A stretch of DNA of 64,000 bases, from positions 25,580 through 89,579 of the forward strand of contig JAFDZI010000021.1 in NCBI GenBank assembly GCA_018266955.1, read 5' to 3'. Of this stretch, positions 1-8,549 are shown piece after piece. The position numbers and the translations under genes are program-made. Each line of letters starts with the position of its first letter. Positions within the stretch are counted from its first letter, which is position 1. This DNA comes from Bacteroidota bacterium. GTDB lineage: Bacteria > Bacteroidota > Bacteroidia > Flavobacteriales > Weeksellaceae. Below the pieces are notes generated by a model, which saw only the letters and a list, made by a program, of their open reading frames with translations, searched no databases and had not been told where the DNA came from.

Positions 1-26
1 TTAAAAACGAACGAAGAAGTTTACAA

Positions 27-1016
27 ATGCAAGTAGTAATCGACATATTAGAAAATGAAATCATCGAGAAATATCCTGATATTCTCGAAATACTACTGCG
101 TGACCAAACTACTCAAAAAAACATCTTTTGGGCAACAGACAACTACGAACATTTAGGAGATTCATACAAATTCAATTCTGAAATTTTATTTAGTTCGATT
201 ACCGGAGAAAACGGCAATATCATAATGCCGAGAGTGTACAAAGACAAAGTTTTACAACTTTCTCGTTCCAAAGAAATGGCAGAAGTTTTCACACCATCTT
301 GGATTTGCAATGCTCAAAACAATGCAGTGGACAATTCTTGGTTTGGTAGAGAAAACGTATTCAACAAAGAAATCTTATTAGAAAACGGGACTAAATCTTG
401 GGAAACTACCAAAGAAAAAATCTTTTTCCCAAAAGATAAAACTTGGCAAGATTATATTCTTGACACTCGATTAGAAATCACTTGTGGAGAAGCTCCCTAT
501 TTGGTTAGCAGATACGACACCACAACAGGAGAATCTATTAACATCGAAAACCGAATCGGACTTTTAGACCGAAAACTTAGAGTAATAAATGAAAATGTAA
601 ATTCTGAAAAAGAATGGATAAATGCCGTTGAAGTTGCCTACAAAAATATTTACGGTTTTGAATGGCAAGGCGACAGTTTGCTTTTGGCTCGTGAGGCGTT
701 ATTGATTACTTTTATTGAAAACTTTACATACAAGTTTGAAACTGAACCCACTCTTGAAACCATCAAAAATATTGCACATATTATTTCTTGGAATATTTGG
801 CAAATGGACGGATTAAAAGGAGTTATCCCTAATAGTTGCAAAGATGAAATCATAGAAACGGCAACGATTTTCGAAACCCAAACAGAAATCAGAAAATGTA
901 AAGGTTGCGAAAAACAAGATTTGAAAAAGATAAAGTTCCACAACGGAATTTATTGCAATATTATGGACTGGGGAATTGAACAGCCTATACGGTTTATTGA
1001 CCTTTTAGAAAAATAA
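27..1016 (+). CDS. Methyltransferase-like subunit of a restriction-modification locus
   Basis: A 329-residue protein that ends 3 bp before the large restriction-modification gene, so the two are almost certainly co-transcribed. It carries fragments of an N6-adenine methyltransferase fold: EVFTPSWICN near residues 86-95 resembles motif X, LEITCGEAPYL near residue 150 resembles the SAM-binding motif I, and IYGFEWQGDSLLLAR near 210 resembles the following region. I find no NPPY catalytic motif, so on its own it should not methylate. Family relatives are usually labelled restriction endonuclease subunit M. A plausible role, which is inference, is SAM or DNA binding in complex with the downstream enzyme. 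A CxxC pair (CKGCEK) lies near residue 293. The ATG at 27 is the first in frame; the window edge hides the promoter. Confidence 0.6.
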   Translation: MQVVIDILENEIIEKYPDILEILLRDQTTQKNIFWATDNYEHLGDSYKFNSEILFSSITGENGNIIMPRVYKDKVLQLSRSKEMAEVFTPSWICNAQNNAVDNSWFGRENVFNKEILLENGTKSWETTKEKIFFPKDKTWQDYILDTRLEITCGEAPYLVSRYDTTTGESINIENRIGLLDRKLRVINENVNSEKEWINAVEVAYKNIYGFEWQGDSLLLAREALLITFIENFTYKFETEPTLETIKNIAHIISWNIWQMDGLKGVIPNSCKDEIIETATIFETQTEIRKCKGCEKQDLKKIKFHNGIYCNIMDWGIEQPIRFIDLLEK

Positions 1017-1019
1017 GGA

Positions 1020-4000
1020 ATGAGTGAATTGAACAATATAAATGTAGATATACTTGATAATTTAATCATTGGTAGAGTTGATCCACATATCTATGCTTTC
1101 ACTACCGAAACCATTCCGAATTATCTGAAAGTTGGCGATACCTATCGTCCGCTTGAAACGAGATTGAATGAATGGAGGAAACATTTTCCAAACCTTGAAA
1201 AGAAGTTTGAAAATATTGCAAAAGTTGATGACGAAACTTTTTTCAGAGATTTTGCTGTTCACTATTTCTTAGAAAACGATTTAAAAAGAAAGCGTTTAGG
1301 TCGTGATGTTTTTAAAAACATTCCCTACTACTCCAACGAGTTTTTTGAAAATGCAACTGAACAAGATTTGCAAGAAGCGATAAAAGATATTGAAAACGGA
1401 CACAAAAACAATGACCCGAAATATCAATATTATCGTTTTGATGAAAGTCATATTCCCATTGTACACACCTATCAAAGAACGGAGAACTATAATCCAAGAC
1501 CTAACCAACAAGAAACGATAAAAAAATTTCGTGAAGCAATCGACAAAGGAAGAACAAATTTGTTGATGTATGCTGTAATGCGTTTTGGTAAATCGTTTAC
1601 TTCAATGTGTTGTGCCGTTGAAATGGGTGCAAAATCGGTGGTGGTGGTTTCCGCAAAAGCCGATGTAAAGGAAGAATGGAAAAAAACGGTTGAAAGCCAT
1701 ATCAAATTTGACGGATATAGTTTTTTGGATAGCAATTCGCTGTTGCAAAGTGATACGGTAATTACCGAAAAACGACAAGCAGATGAAAAATTTGTGCTTT
1801 TTCTGACCTTACAAGATTTGCAAGGCGATGAAATCAAAACAAAACACAAAGAACTTTTTAAAAATCAGATTGATTTACTTTTAATTGACGAAACGCATTT
1901 TGGAGCAAGAGCCGAAGAATACGGCAAAGTATTAAAAACAGAAAAGCTCACCAAAAGCCAATTAAGAAATGAGTTAAAACTCAACGATAATACATTAGAT
2001 GATTTAGAAATAACCAATAAGGTTTTTAATACAAAAATTCGCATTCATCTTTCGGGAACACCTTACCGAATTTTAATGAACAGCGAGTTTACCGATGATG
2101 ACATTATTGCGTTTTATCAGTTTACAAATATTGCAGAAGACCAAGAAAAATGGGATGTAGAAAACCTTAATAAAGACGAAATAAAAGAATGGGATAATCC
2201 GTATTACGGCTTTCCGCAAATGGTGCGTTTTGCTTTTAACCCTAACGAATCTTCCCGAAAAAAAATGGAAGAACTGAAAAAGAATGGCATTACCTACGCT
2301 TTTTCAGAACTTTTCAAACCGCAATCTATCACGAAAGACAACCAAAATGGACTTCACAAAAAGTTCATTCACGAAACCGAAATTTTAGATTTACTGAAAG
2401 TCATTGACGGTTCGGAAATGGACGAAAATTTATTAAGTTTCTTGGATTACGACAAAATCAAAGAGGGCAAAATGTGCCGACATATCGTTTGCGTTTTGCC
2501 TTACCGGGCTTCTTGTGATGCTTTGGAAGAACTCATCAAAAATCACGACTTCAAACATCTTTCGGGTTACGAAATCATCAATATTTCGGGTGTTGAGAAC
2601 GAAAGAAATTTTAAAGATACACAAGCTGTACAAGCTAAAATCAAAAATTGCGAAAGTGAGAATATAAAAACTATCACTTTAACGGTAAACAGAATGCTGA
2701 CAGGTAGCACCGTTCCAGACTGGGACACAATGCTTTACTTGAAAGACACATCTTCTCCGCAAGAATACGACCAAGCGATTTTCCGTTTGCAAAATCAATA
2801 CATCAGAGTTAATAAAGAATCCAATGGTGATGTGGTTAAATTCAATATGAAACCACAAACCTTGTTGGTCGATTTTAACCCGAACAGAATGTTCCAAATG
2901 CAGGAACAAAAAGCACAGATTTACAACGTAAACACAGACAAAAACGGAAATGGTTTACTGGCAGAAAGAATCAAACGAGAACTTGAAATCTCCCCTATCA
3001 TTGTGTTGAACAACAACAAAATGGTAGAAATTCAACCAACCGACATTTTGGACGCTGTTCGTCAATATTCTAATAGTAGAAGTGTAATAGATGAAGCTAC
3101 AACCATTTCCATAGACATGAATCTGTTGGATATTGAAGCCATAAAAGCTGAAATTGAAAGACAAAATGCAATTAATTCTCGAAACGGAATAGAATTAAAA
3201 CCGGGAAAAGGAAAAGGCGATGATATTAACCCTCCTACACCACCAGGAACTAATGGAACAGAAGAAGATGAACCACCTAAGCCTATACCACCAAATACAA
3301 TCAAAGAGCCTGAACCAGATTACAAAGGTCAGTTTGCCATGTATTACGCTCGGATTTTGTTCTTTGCATTCTTGACAGATTCAAGAGTAAAATCTTTGCA
3401 AGAAATCATCAATGAAATTGAAAACAATGCTGATAATCAAAGAATTTCAAACAACTTAAACCTTGACAAGCAAATACTTTCGTTGTTTCAAAAACACATC
3501 AATCCGTTTATATTAAGCGAATTAGATTATAAAATCCAGAACATCAATTCATTGGCAAACGACACCTCTATTTCTCCGATAGAAAGAGCGAGTAATGCAA
3601 TGAAAAAATTCAGTCGTTTGTCGGATTCGGAAGTGGTAACACCCGAAACGGTTACGGATATGATGATAAACGCATTACCCGAAAACGCAATAAATAAAAA
3701 CACAAAGATATTGGATATAGCTTCTAAACAAGGTGAATTTGTGTATGCTGTTTACAAGAAATTCGGGAAAGAAATTGCCAATAATTTTTACGCTATTCCA
3801 ACCTCAAAAATTGCGTACGAATTTACCCTAAAAGTTTATAAATTATTAGAATTAGATATGGAACTCATCGAAAAAGATTACACCGCTTATGATTTAATCA
3901 AAGACAAATCTTTGGTTGAAAACGGAATGCTCCAAGTCAATGGAAAGAAACTAAAGTTTGATGTGATTGTGGGAAACCCGCCATATCAGGACAGAAGAGA

Positions 4001-4982
4001 AGGAACAAGCGATAATCCTATTTATCATCTGTTTATGAATGTTTCTTATGGTTTGGCTGGAAAAGTTATTTTAATTACACCTGGAAGATTTTTGTTTAAT
4101 GCAGGAAAAACTCCAAATCAATGGAATGAAAAAATGTTAAATGACAAACATTTAAAAGTCAAGTCATATTTTAATAAAAGTAGTGATGCGTTTCCAGAAG
4201 TGCAATTGCCAGGAGGAATGGTAATTACATTAAGAGATAACAAACAAAATTTTGATAAAATTGGTGTCTTTTCAAAATTTAAAGAACTTAATACCATTTT
4301 ACAAAAAGTAACTAATGCTAAAGATTTTGAACCAATTGATAGTAAAGTGTTTACACAAAATAAATTTGAATTAGAAACTTTATATAAAGATTACCCTGAT
4401 TATAAAAACATTATTGGTAGTAATGGCAGAGAGAAACGATTAACAACTTCGATATTTGACCAATTATCAATTTTTACCGAAAATCCTAAAAACGAAAACG
4501 ATGTATGTGTAATTGGCTTAATTAAAAACAAAAGAACTTATCGTTTTATTCCTGCCAATTATATTGAACAACACATAAATACGAAAAAATTTAAAATTAT
4601 TCTTCCTAAAAGTAATGGTTCAGGTGCATTGGGAGAAGTTGTTCCTACTCCTTTAATTGGAGAGCCTTTAATTGGAGAAATTGGAACTGGTTATACACAA
4701 TCATTTATAAGTATTGGCGCTTTCGATTCAAATAAAGAAGCTGAAGCTTGCTTAAAATACATAAAAACAAAATTCTCAAGAGCAATGCTCGGCACATTAA
4801 AAGTTACACAAGACAATAATAAAGATGTTTGGAAGTATGTTCCAATGCAAGATTTTACTTCCAATTCAGTTATAAACTGGTCAAAATCAATTGCTGAAAT
4901 TGACCAACAATTATATGAAAAATACAAATTAACCAACGATGAAATCGAATTTATTGAAAAAACAATAAAACCAATGGACTAA
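1020..4982 (+). CDS. Single-chain restriction-modification enzyme: GIY-YIG-like nuclease, SF2 helicase, N6-adenine methyltransferase
   Basis: This 1320-residue protein appears to combine cutting, translocation and methylation. Residues about 20-90 (HIYAFTTE ... YLKVGDTYRPLETRL) resemble a GIY-YIG/T5orf172 nuclease. Residues about 165-620 are a ResIII/SF2 motor, with a Walker-A-like RFGKSF near 188, a DETH box (LLIDETHF) near 287 and LSGTPYRI near 344. A proline-rich linker (PPTPPGTNG ... PPKPIPPN) near 745-765 separates a methyltransferase half: VVTPETV near 872 (motif X), KILDIASKQGEF near 900 (an unusual motif I) and FDVIVGNPPYQ near 985 (motif IV). The last 300 residues probably hold the target-recognition domain. 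The plan resembles type ISP or Eco57I-like single-chain enzymes, but with a GIY-YIG-like end rather than an Mrr-like nuclease. The start ATG follows AAGGA. The stop overlaps the next start by one base. Confidence 0.85.
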   Translation: MSELNNINVDILDNLIIGRVDPHIYAFTTETIPNYLKVGDTYRPLETRLNEWRKHFPNLEKKFENIAKVDDETFFRDFAVHYFLENDLKRKRLGRDVFKNIPYYSNEFFENATEQDLQEAIKDIENGHKNNDPKYQYYRFDESHIPIVHTYQRTENYNPRPNQQETIKKFREAIDKGRTNLLMYAVMRFGKSFTSMCCAVEMGAKSVVVVSAKADVKEEWKKTVESHIKFDGYSFLDSNSLLQSDTVITEKRQADEKFVLFLTLQDLQGDEIKTKHKELFKNQIDLLLIDETHFGARAEEYGKVLKTEKLTKSQLRNELKLNDNTLDDLEITNKVFNTKIRIHLSGTPYRILMNSEFTDDDIIAFYQFTNIAEDQEKWDVENLNKDEIKEWDNPYYGFPQMVRFAFNPNESSRKKMEELKKNGITYAFSELFKPQSITKDNQNGLHKKFIHETEILDLLKVIDGSEMDENLLSFLDYDKIKEGKMCRHIVCVLPYRASCDALEELIKNHDFKHLSGYEIINISGVENERNFKDTQAVQAKIKNCESENIKTITLTVNRMLTGSTVPDWDTMLYLKDTSSPQEYDQAIFRLQNQYIRVNKESNGDVVKFNMKPQTLLVDFNPNRMFQMQEQKAQIYNVNTDKNGNGLLAERIKRELEISPIIVLNNNKMVEIQPTDILDAVRQYSNSRSVIDEATTISIDMNLLDIEAIKAEIERQNAINSRNGIELKPGKGKGDDINPPTPPGTNGTEEDEPPKPIPPNTIKEPEPDYKGQFAMYYARILFFAFLTDSRVKSLQEIINEIENNADNQRISNNLNLDKQILSLFQKHINPFILSELDYKIQNINSLANDTSISPIERASNAMKKFSRLSDSEVVTPETVTDMMINALPENAINKNTKILDIASKQGEFVYAVYKKFGKEIANNFYAIPTSKIAYEFTLKVYKLLELDMELIEKDYTAYDLIKDKSLVENGMLQVNGKKLKFDVIVGNPPYQDRREGTSDNPIYHLFMNVSYGLAGKVILITPGRFLFNAGKTPNQWNEKMLNDKHLKVKSYFNKSSDAFPEVQLPGGMVITLRDNKQNFDKIGVFSKFKELNTILQKVTNAKDFEPIDSKVFTQNKFELETLYKDYPDYKNIIGSNGREKRLTTSIFDQLSIFTENPKNENDVCVIGLIKNKRTYRFIPANYIEQHINTKKFKIILPKSNGSGALGEVVPTPLIGEPLIGEIGTGYTQSFISIGAFDSNKEAEACLKYIKTKFSRAMLGTLKVTQDNNKDVWKYVPMQDFTSNSVINWSKSIAEIDQQLYEKYKLTNDEIEFIEKTIKPMD

Positions 4983-5290
4983 TGATGAAGGCAATTCGAT
5001 ATGAAAAAGATTCAGTTTTAATCCAAGATAGTAAAATAAAGGCTTGGGTTGATATATGGATTGAAGATGAAGATGTGATTTGCGATTGGAATCAAAACAT
5101 CTTCATTATGACAGACCCAAAAGATGTTGCTCTAAAAAAATGGCAGGATAATTTAGAGCATTTTGAGGACGCTACAAGTTTAGCTTTAGAAACATTAGAA
5201 AATGCTGGTATCATTTATCAAGACGAAAATGCAAAATGGCATCAATCAGAGAAATATCATACCACAATAGGTTCTATACCAATAAATTAA
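4982..5290 (+). CDS. Small hypothetical protein of the restriction-modification locus
   Basis: A 102-residue protein whose ATG overlaps the stop codon of the upstream enzyme (TAATG), which implies translational coupling. It starts MMKAIRYEKDSVLIQD and is mildly acidic, with no membrane segment, signal peptide or motif that I recognise. A partial second copy of its start lies at 5344, after a second copy of the tail of the big gene, so the tail and this gene travel as a unit. That suggests it belongs to the restriction-modification system, perhaps as an accessory or control protein, but no function can be read from the sequence. Confidence 0.65.
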   Translation: MMKAIRYEKDSVLIQDSKIKAWVDIWIEDEDVICDWNQNIFIMTDPKDVALKKWQDNLEHFEDATSLALETLENAGIIYQDENAKWHQSEKYHTTIGSIPIN

Positions 5291-5518
5291 CTGACCAACG
5301 ATGAAATTGAGTTTATTGAAAAAATGATCAAACCAATAGACTAATGATGAAGGCAATTCGATTTGAAAAAGATTCAGTTTTAATCCAAATCAGAAAAATC
5401 AATGCTTGGGTTGATATAAATAGAAATCAAAGAAAATTTAATTGAACCTAAAGAATTACCTTTGCTTATCGAAAAAATCGAAAGTTTTAAAGAAAAAATA
5501 ACAAAATACTAAAGAATA
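5283..5518 (+). pseudogene. Decayed second copy of the end of the RM gene and its small partner
   Basis: Starting at 5291 the DNA encodes LTNDEIEFIEKMIKPID followed by a stop, nearly identical to the final residues of the 1320-residue enzyme (LTNDEIEFIEKTIKPMD). It runs on through the same TAATGATGAAGG junction into a copy of the small gene (MMKAIRFEKDSVLIQ...), which stays in register for about 25 codons and then breaks, stopping after 33 codons. A further reading frame ending EKITKY at 5511 may be the original tail of that small gene or of another one. The copies differ at scattered bases, so this is a diverged allele rather than a fresh duplication. It is best read as the stump left when the end of the locus was replaced by recombination. 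Confidence 0.75.
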
Positions 5519-5535
5519 ATCTCAGTTATATTATC

Positions 5536-6816
5536 ATGAATATCCCACTTGCCGAGCGATTGAGACCTCAGGATTTAGATGCAGTATTAGGACAGGAACA
5601 CCTAACTGGTGCACAAGGACCAATCCGTAGGATGCTGGAAAATGATAGCCTGAATTCTCTCATTTTTTGGGGACCACCAGGAACAGGGAAAACGACACTG
5701 GCAGAAATAATTTCCCAACATTCGGGTCGCAAATTTTTTAAATTATCAGCGGTTTCCTCGGGGGTTAAGGAAGTTAGGGAGGTGATAGAAGAAGCCAAAA
5801 AACAAAATCTCTTCTCCGGGAAATCTCCAATTCTGTTTATTGATGAAATTCATCGTTTCAACAAATCACAGCAGGACTCTCTTTTGCATGCTGTTGAAAA
5901 AGGTTGGGTGGTACTTATCGGTGCTACAACAGAAAATCCAAGCTTCGAAGTGGTTTCAGCTTTGCTTTCTAGGAGCCAAGTTTTTGTGCTGAAGTCTCTT
6001 TCTTTTGAGAAATTGGAAGAGCTTATCTCCATCGCACTAGCGCATTATAATAAAGAAGAAAATACCGATTTCGAAATTATTAATAATGAAGTTTTTATAC
6101 AATATTCTGGTGGCGATGCCCGGAAATTAATTAATTCTATAGAGTTGGTACTCAATCAGTTTAAAAATACAGTTCAAAGAAAAATCGATAAAGATGCCGT
6201 TTTATCGGTTTTGCAAGAAACCATGGCGGTGTATGATAAAAATGGCGAACAACATTATGATATTATTTCGGCCTTCATTAAATCCATTCGTGGGAGCGAC
6301 CCCAATGCCGCAGTCTATTGGTTGGCAAGGATGATTGATGGTGGTGAAGATGTGAAATTTATTGCAAGACGAATGCTGATTTTATCGGCAGAAGACATTG
6401 GTTTGGCCAATCCTACTGCGTTGTCCATGGCACAAGCTTGTTTTCAAGCGGTACAAGTAATTGGCAATCCTGAATCGCGAATTATTCTTAGCGAAACAGC
6501 CGTTTATCTTGCGGTTTCACCTAAATCCAATGCAACTTATTTAGCAATAGATGCTGCTTTGGAATTGGTGAAAAAAACTGGGAATTTACCCGTTCCTCTT
6601 CACTTGCGCAATGCACCAACCCGATTGATGAAAGATTTGGACTATGGTAAAAATTACCAATATGCACATGCACATGAAGGTAATTTTGTGAATATGGAGT
6701 TCTTGCCCGATGCACTTTCCGGAACAACTTTCTATATTCCAGGGAAAAACTCAACTGAAAATAAGATAAAAGAAAGTCTGGACAAAAAATGGAAAGGTAA
6801 ATATTCCACAGATTGA
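5536..6816 (+). CDS. rarA: Replication-associated recombination protein A (RarA/MgsA), AAA+ ATPase
   Basis: A 426-residue AAA+ ATPase of the clamp-loader-like RarA/WRNIP1 family, which acts at stalled replication forks. Visible features are the N-terminal PLAERLRPQDLDAVLGQEHL signature, Walker A GPPGTGKTT near residues 46-54, Walker B LFIDEIHRFN near residue 100, sensor 1 GATTENPSFEV, and the C-terminal family block with DPNAAVYWLARMIDGGED and SAEDIGLANP. The length is typical. It stands alone between the restriction-modification remnant and a convergent gene, and shares a hairpin terminator at 6828-6852 with that gene. Confidence 0.95.
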   Translation: MNIPLAERLRPQDLDAVLGQEHLTGAQGPIRRMLENDSLNSLIFWGPPGTGKTTLAEIISQHSGRKFFKLSAVSSGVKEVREVIEEAKKQNLFSGKSPILFIDEIHRFNKSQQDSLLHAVEKGWVVLIGATTENPSFEVVSALLSRSQVFVLKSLSFEKLEELISIALAHYNKEENTDFEIINNEVFIQYSGGDARKLINSIELVLNQFKNTVQRKIDKDAVLSVLQETMAVYDKNGEQHYDIISAFIKSIRGSDPNAAVYWLARMIDGGEDVKFIARRMLILSAEDIGLANPTALSMAQACFQAVQVIGNPESRIILSETAVYLAVSPKSNATYLAIDAALELVKKTGNLPVPLHLRNAPTRLMKDLDYGKNYQYAHAHEGNFVNMEFLPDALSGTTFYIPGKNSTENKIKESLDKKWKGKYSTD

Positions 6817-6827
6817 ATGTAAAATAA

Positions 6828-6852
6828 AAACCGATGAGTAATTCATCGGTTT
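6828..6852. terminator. Bidirectional terminator between rarA and the convergent secreted-protein gene
   Basis: AAACCGATGA pairs with TCATCGGTTT around a 5-nt loop. T-rich DNA follows on both strands, so the hairpin can end both convergent transcripts. Confidence 0.8.
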
Positions 6853-6879
6853 GGTTTTATGTAGTTGTAATTTAGGTGT

Positions 6880-7308
6880 TTATAATGCGGTGGAGATGCT
6901 TAGGACTTTTTTTCCTTCGTGCAGAATTACACTGGTTTGTCTTATAGCATTATGGATTACTTTCAGCTTGGTATTGGTTAGTAATCGTCCATCAAATAAT
7001 ACCGGATTGTCTGCTGCAAGTTCGTTTTGTTCATTTAAGCTAGCCAAAGTTATTTTATCATAAAAATTATCCTTCACTTGTACATTTATGATCGGCGATT
7101 GTGCATTTACCGTAAATGAATTTAAAGTGGAAGGTAATTGATTATTATTGGTAATAATGGTTGTCGATTGTACATTTTTCTTGTTTTTATTGATGAAATT
7201 TTGACTTGCCAAAGCGCCATCTACAAAAACTAGTTTTTGATTTGCTGTGGTCTGACTTAGTGCCAACCCGGAAACAGCTAAAAATAAAGTGAAGAGAATC
7301 TTTTTCAT
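6880..7308 (-). CDS. Secreted hypothetical protein, 142 residues
   Basis: The likely start is the ATG at 7308, giving MKKILFTLFLAVSGLALSQ, a clear Sec signal peptide with probable cleavage after ALS or ALSQ. An upstream in-frame ATG at 7344 would put a charged extension before the signal and falls inside the leader repeat, so I reject it. The mature part (about 120 residues) is hydrophilic and includes DGALASQNFINKNKKN and NPVLFDGRLLTNTKLKVI; no family is recognised. A long leader containing a repeat element (7344-7472) lies between the promoter at 7498-7528 and the start codon. Confidence 0.7.
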   Translation of the reverse strand: MKKILFTLFLAVSGLALSQTTANQKLVFVDGALASQNFINKNKKNVQSTTIITNNNQLPSTLNSFTVNAQSPIINVQVKDNFYDKITLASLNEQNELAADNPVLFDGRLLTNTKLKVIHNAIRQTSVILHEGKKVLSISTAL

Positions 7309-7343
7309 AAATAAATATTTTTTGTTTTTTATGGTCTTATGCA

Positions 7344-7472
7344 AACCTAACGAAGTGGTTCGATGAAGTCAATCGCCTTACTTCATTAGTGTTTACACCA
7401 TTTTTTTATTTCTATATTGGAGTCGATGATTATTAATTATTTGTATAAACTTATTAGTGGCGACTTCATACC
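7344..7472 (-). repeat. Leader repeat element, copy 1 (long form)
   Basis: Read on the minus strand, the element begins ATGAAGTCGCCACTAA, contains TTTATACAAA and TCATCGACTCC, and ends with GGCGATTGACTTC, ATCGAACC and ACTTCGTTAGGTT. It lies 36 bp upstream of the start codon at 7308 and downstream of a good promoter, so it should form part of the 5' untranslated region. The same ordered blocks recur at 19308-19428 and 23034-23153. Shorter relatives lie at 31327-31379 and 43041-43094. Confidence 0.75.
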
Positions 7473-7497
7473 AATAGTTCTTTTGGTAAAATTTCAT

Positions 7498-7528
7498 CAA
7501 ATATAAATAAAATCCTAAATTTGGGCAA
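7498..7528 (-). promoter_or_regulatory. Bacteroidota promoter for the 7308 gene
   Basis: On the minus strand TATATTTG (7505-7498) is preceded, after a 19-bp spacer, by TTTG (7528-7525), a textbook -33/-7 pair. It predicts a leader of roughly 185 nt that carries the whole repeat element. Confidence 0.7.
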
Positions 7529-7607
7529 AATTATTTCAGCAATGTCAACTGAAATTAATTGAGATCGGAAATTTAATTTTTAACAAAATATAATAATCAA
7601 GAATAGA

Positions 7608-8498
7608 ATGAAAAACATTACGGTAATCGGAGCAGGAACCATGGGCAATGGTATTGCACACACTTTTGCACAAGCTGGATTTTTAGTGAATTTAGCAGAT
7701 ATTTCTCAAGTTGCTTTGGATAAGGGGATAAAAACCATCACCACCAATTTGGATAGAATAATTGCAAAAGGAAACCTAACCGAAGAACAAAAACAAGCTA
7801 CACTAGGGAATATTACAACCCACACTTCTATTGTAGAAGCGGTAAAAAATGCCGACCTCATTGTGGAAGCAGCTACTGAAAACCAAGATTTGAAGCTGAA
7901 AATATTTAAGGACATGGACGAAAATGCACCAGCTCATTGTATTTTGGCAACCAATACTTCTTCTATTTCCATTACTAAAATAGCGGCTGCAACACAAAGA
8001 CCAGAAAAGTTGATCGGTATGCATTTTATGAATCCTGTGCCCATTATGAAGTTGGTGGAAATTATTAAAGGTTATTCTACTTCAAAAGAAACATTTGATG
8101 CTATCTTCGAAATGTCTAAAACTTTGGGCAAAGTTCCAGTAGAGGTAAATGATTATCCTGGTTTCGTAGCCAATAGAATTTTGATGCCAATGATTAACGA
8201 AGCAATTGAAACTTTGTACAATGGTGTTGCTGGAGTAGAGGAAATTGATACGGTGATGAAACTGGGAATGGCACATCCTATGGGACCGTTGCAATTGGCT
8301 GATTTCATCGGGTTGGATGTTTGCTTGGCAATATTAAATGTAATGTACGACGGTTTCAAAAATCCTAAGTATGCACCAAATCCATTATTGGTGAATATGG
8401 TAATGGCGGGTAAACTGGGTGTGAAATCTGGAGAAGGTTTCTATGACTACTCAGAATCCAAAAAAGCTGAGAAAGTAGCCAAAATGTTTGCAAAATAA
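7608..8498 (+). CDS. 3-hydroxybutyryl-CoA dehydrogenase family protein
   Basis: A 296-residue NAD(P)-dependent dehydrogenase that interconverts 3-hydroxyacyl-CoA (typically 3-hydroxybutyryl-CoA) and the 3-oxoacyl-CoA. The N-terminal Rossmann motif GAGTMGNGIAH is at residues 7-17, followed by NTSSISI near 122, the catalytic-region sequence GMHFMNPVPIMKLVEII near 141-157, and the C-terminal 3HCDH domain with DYPGFVANRILMPMINEA near 182. It is a stand-alone short form, unlike the fused FadN at 40.6-43.0 kb. A hairpin terminator follows directly, so it is probably monocistronic. Role in butyrate-type or beta-oxidation metabolism cannot be decided from the sequence. Confidence 0.92.
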   Translation: MKNITVIGAGTMGNGIAHTFAQAGFLVNLADISQVALDKGIKTITTNLDRIIAKGNLTEEQKQATLGNITTHTSIVEAVKNADLIVEAATENQDLKLKIFKDMDENAPAHCILATNTSSISITKIAAATQRPEKLIGMHFMNPVPIMKLVEIIKGYSTSKETFDAIFEMSKTLGKVPVEVNDYPGFVANRILMPMINEAIETLYNGVAGVEEIDTVMKLGMAHPMGPLQLADFIGLDVCLAILNVMYDGFKNPKYAPNPLLVNMVMAGKLGVKSGEGFYDYSESKKAEKVAKMFAK

Positions 8499-8523
8499 TT
8501 GAATAAAAAATATGTATTTTAGA

Positions 8524-8549
8524 GCCTTCTAACTTAGAAGGCTTTTTTT
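8524..8549 (+). terminator. Terminator after the hydroxybutyryl-CoA dehydrogenase gene
   Basis: GCCTTCT and AGAAGGC pair around a 5-nt loop and are followed by seven T residues. The tract ends immediately before the first ATG of the next gene. Confidence 0.85.

Noticed and set aside
1..5300. BREX, DISARM or another multi-gene defence island
   Set aside because: Only a methyltransferase-like protein, one large single-chain enzyme and a small protein are present. No PglZ, BrxC, phospholipase or other hallmark partner is visible, although genes left of the window edge cannot be excluded.
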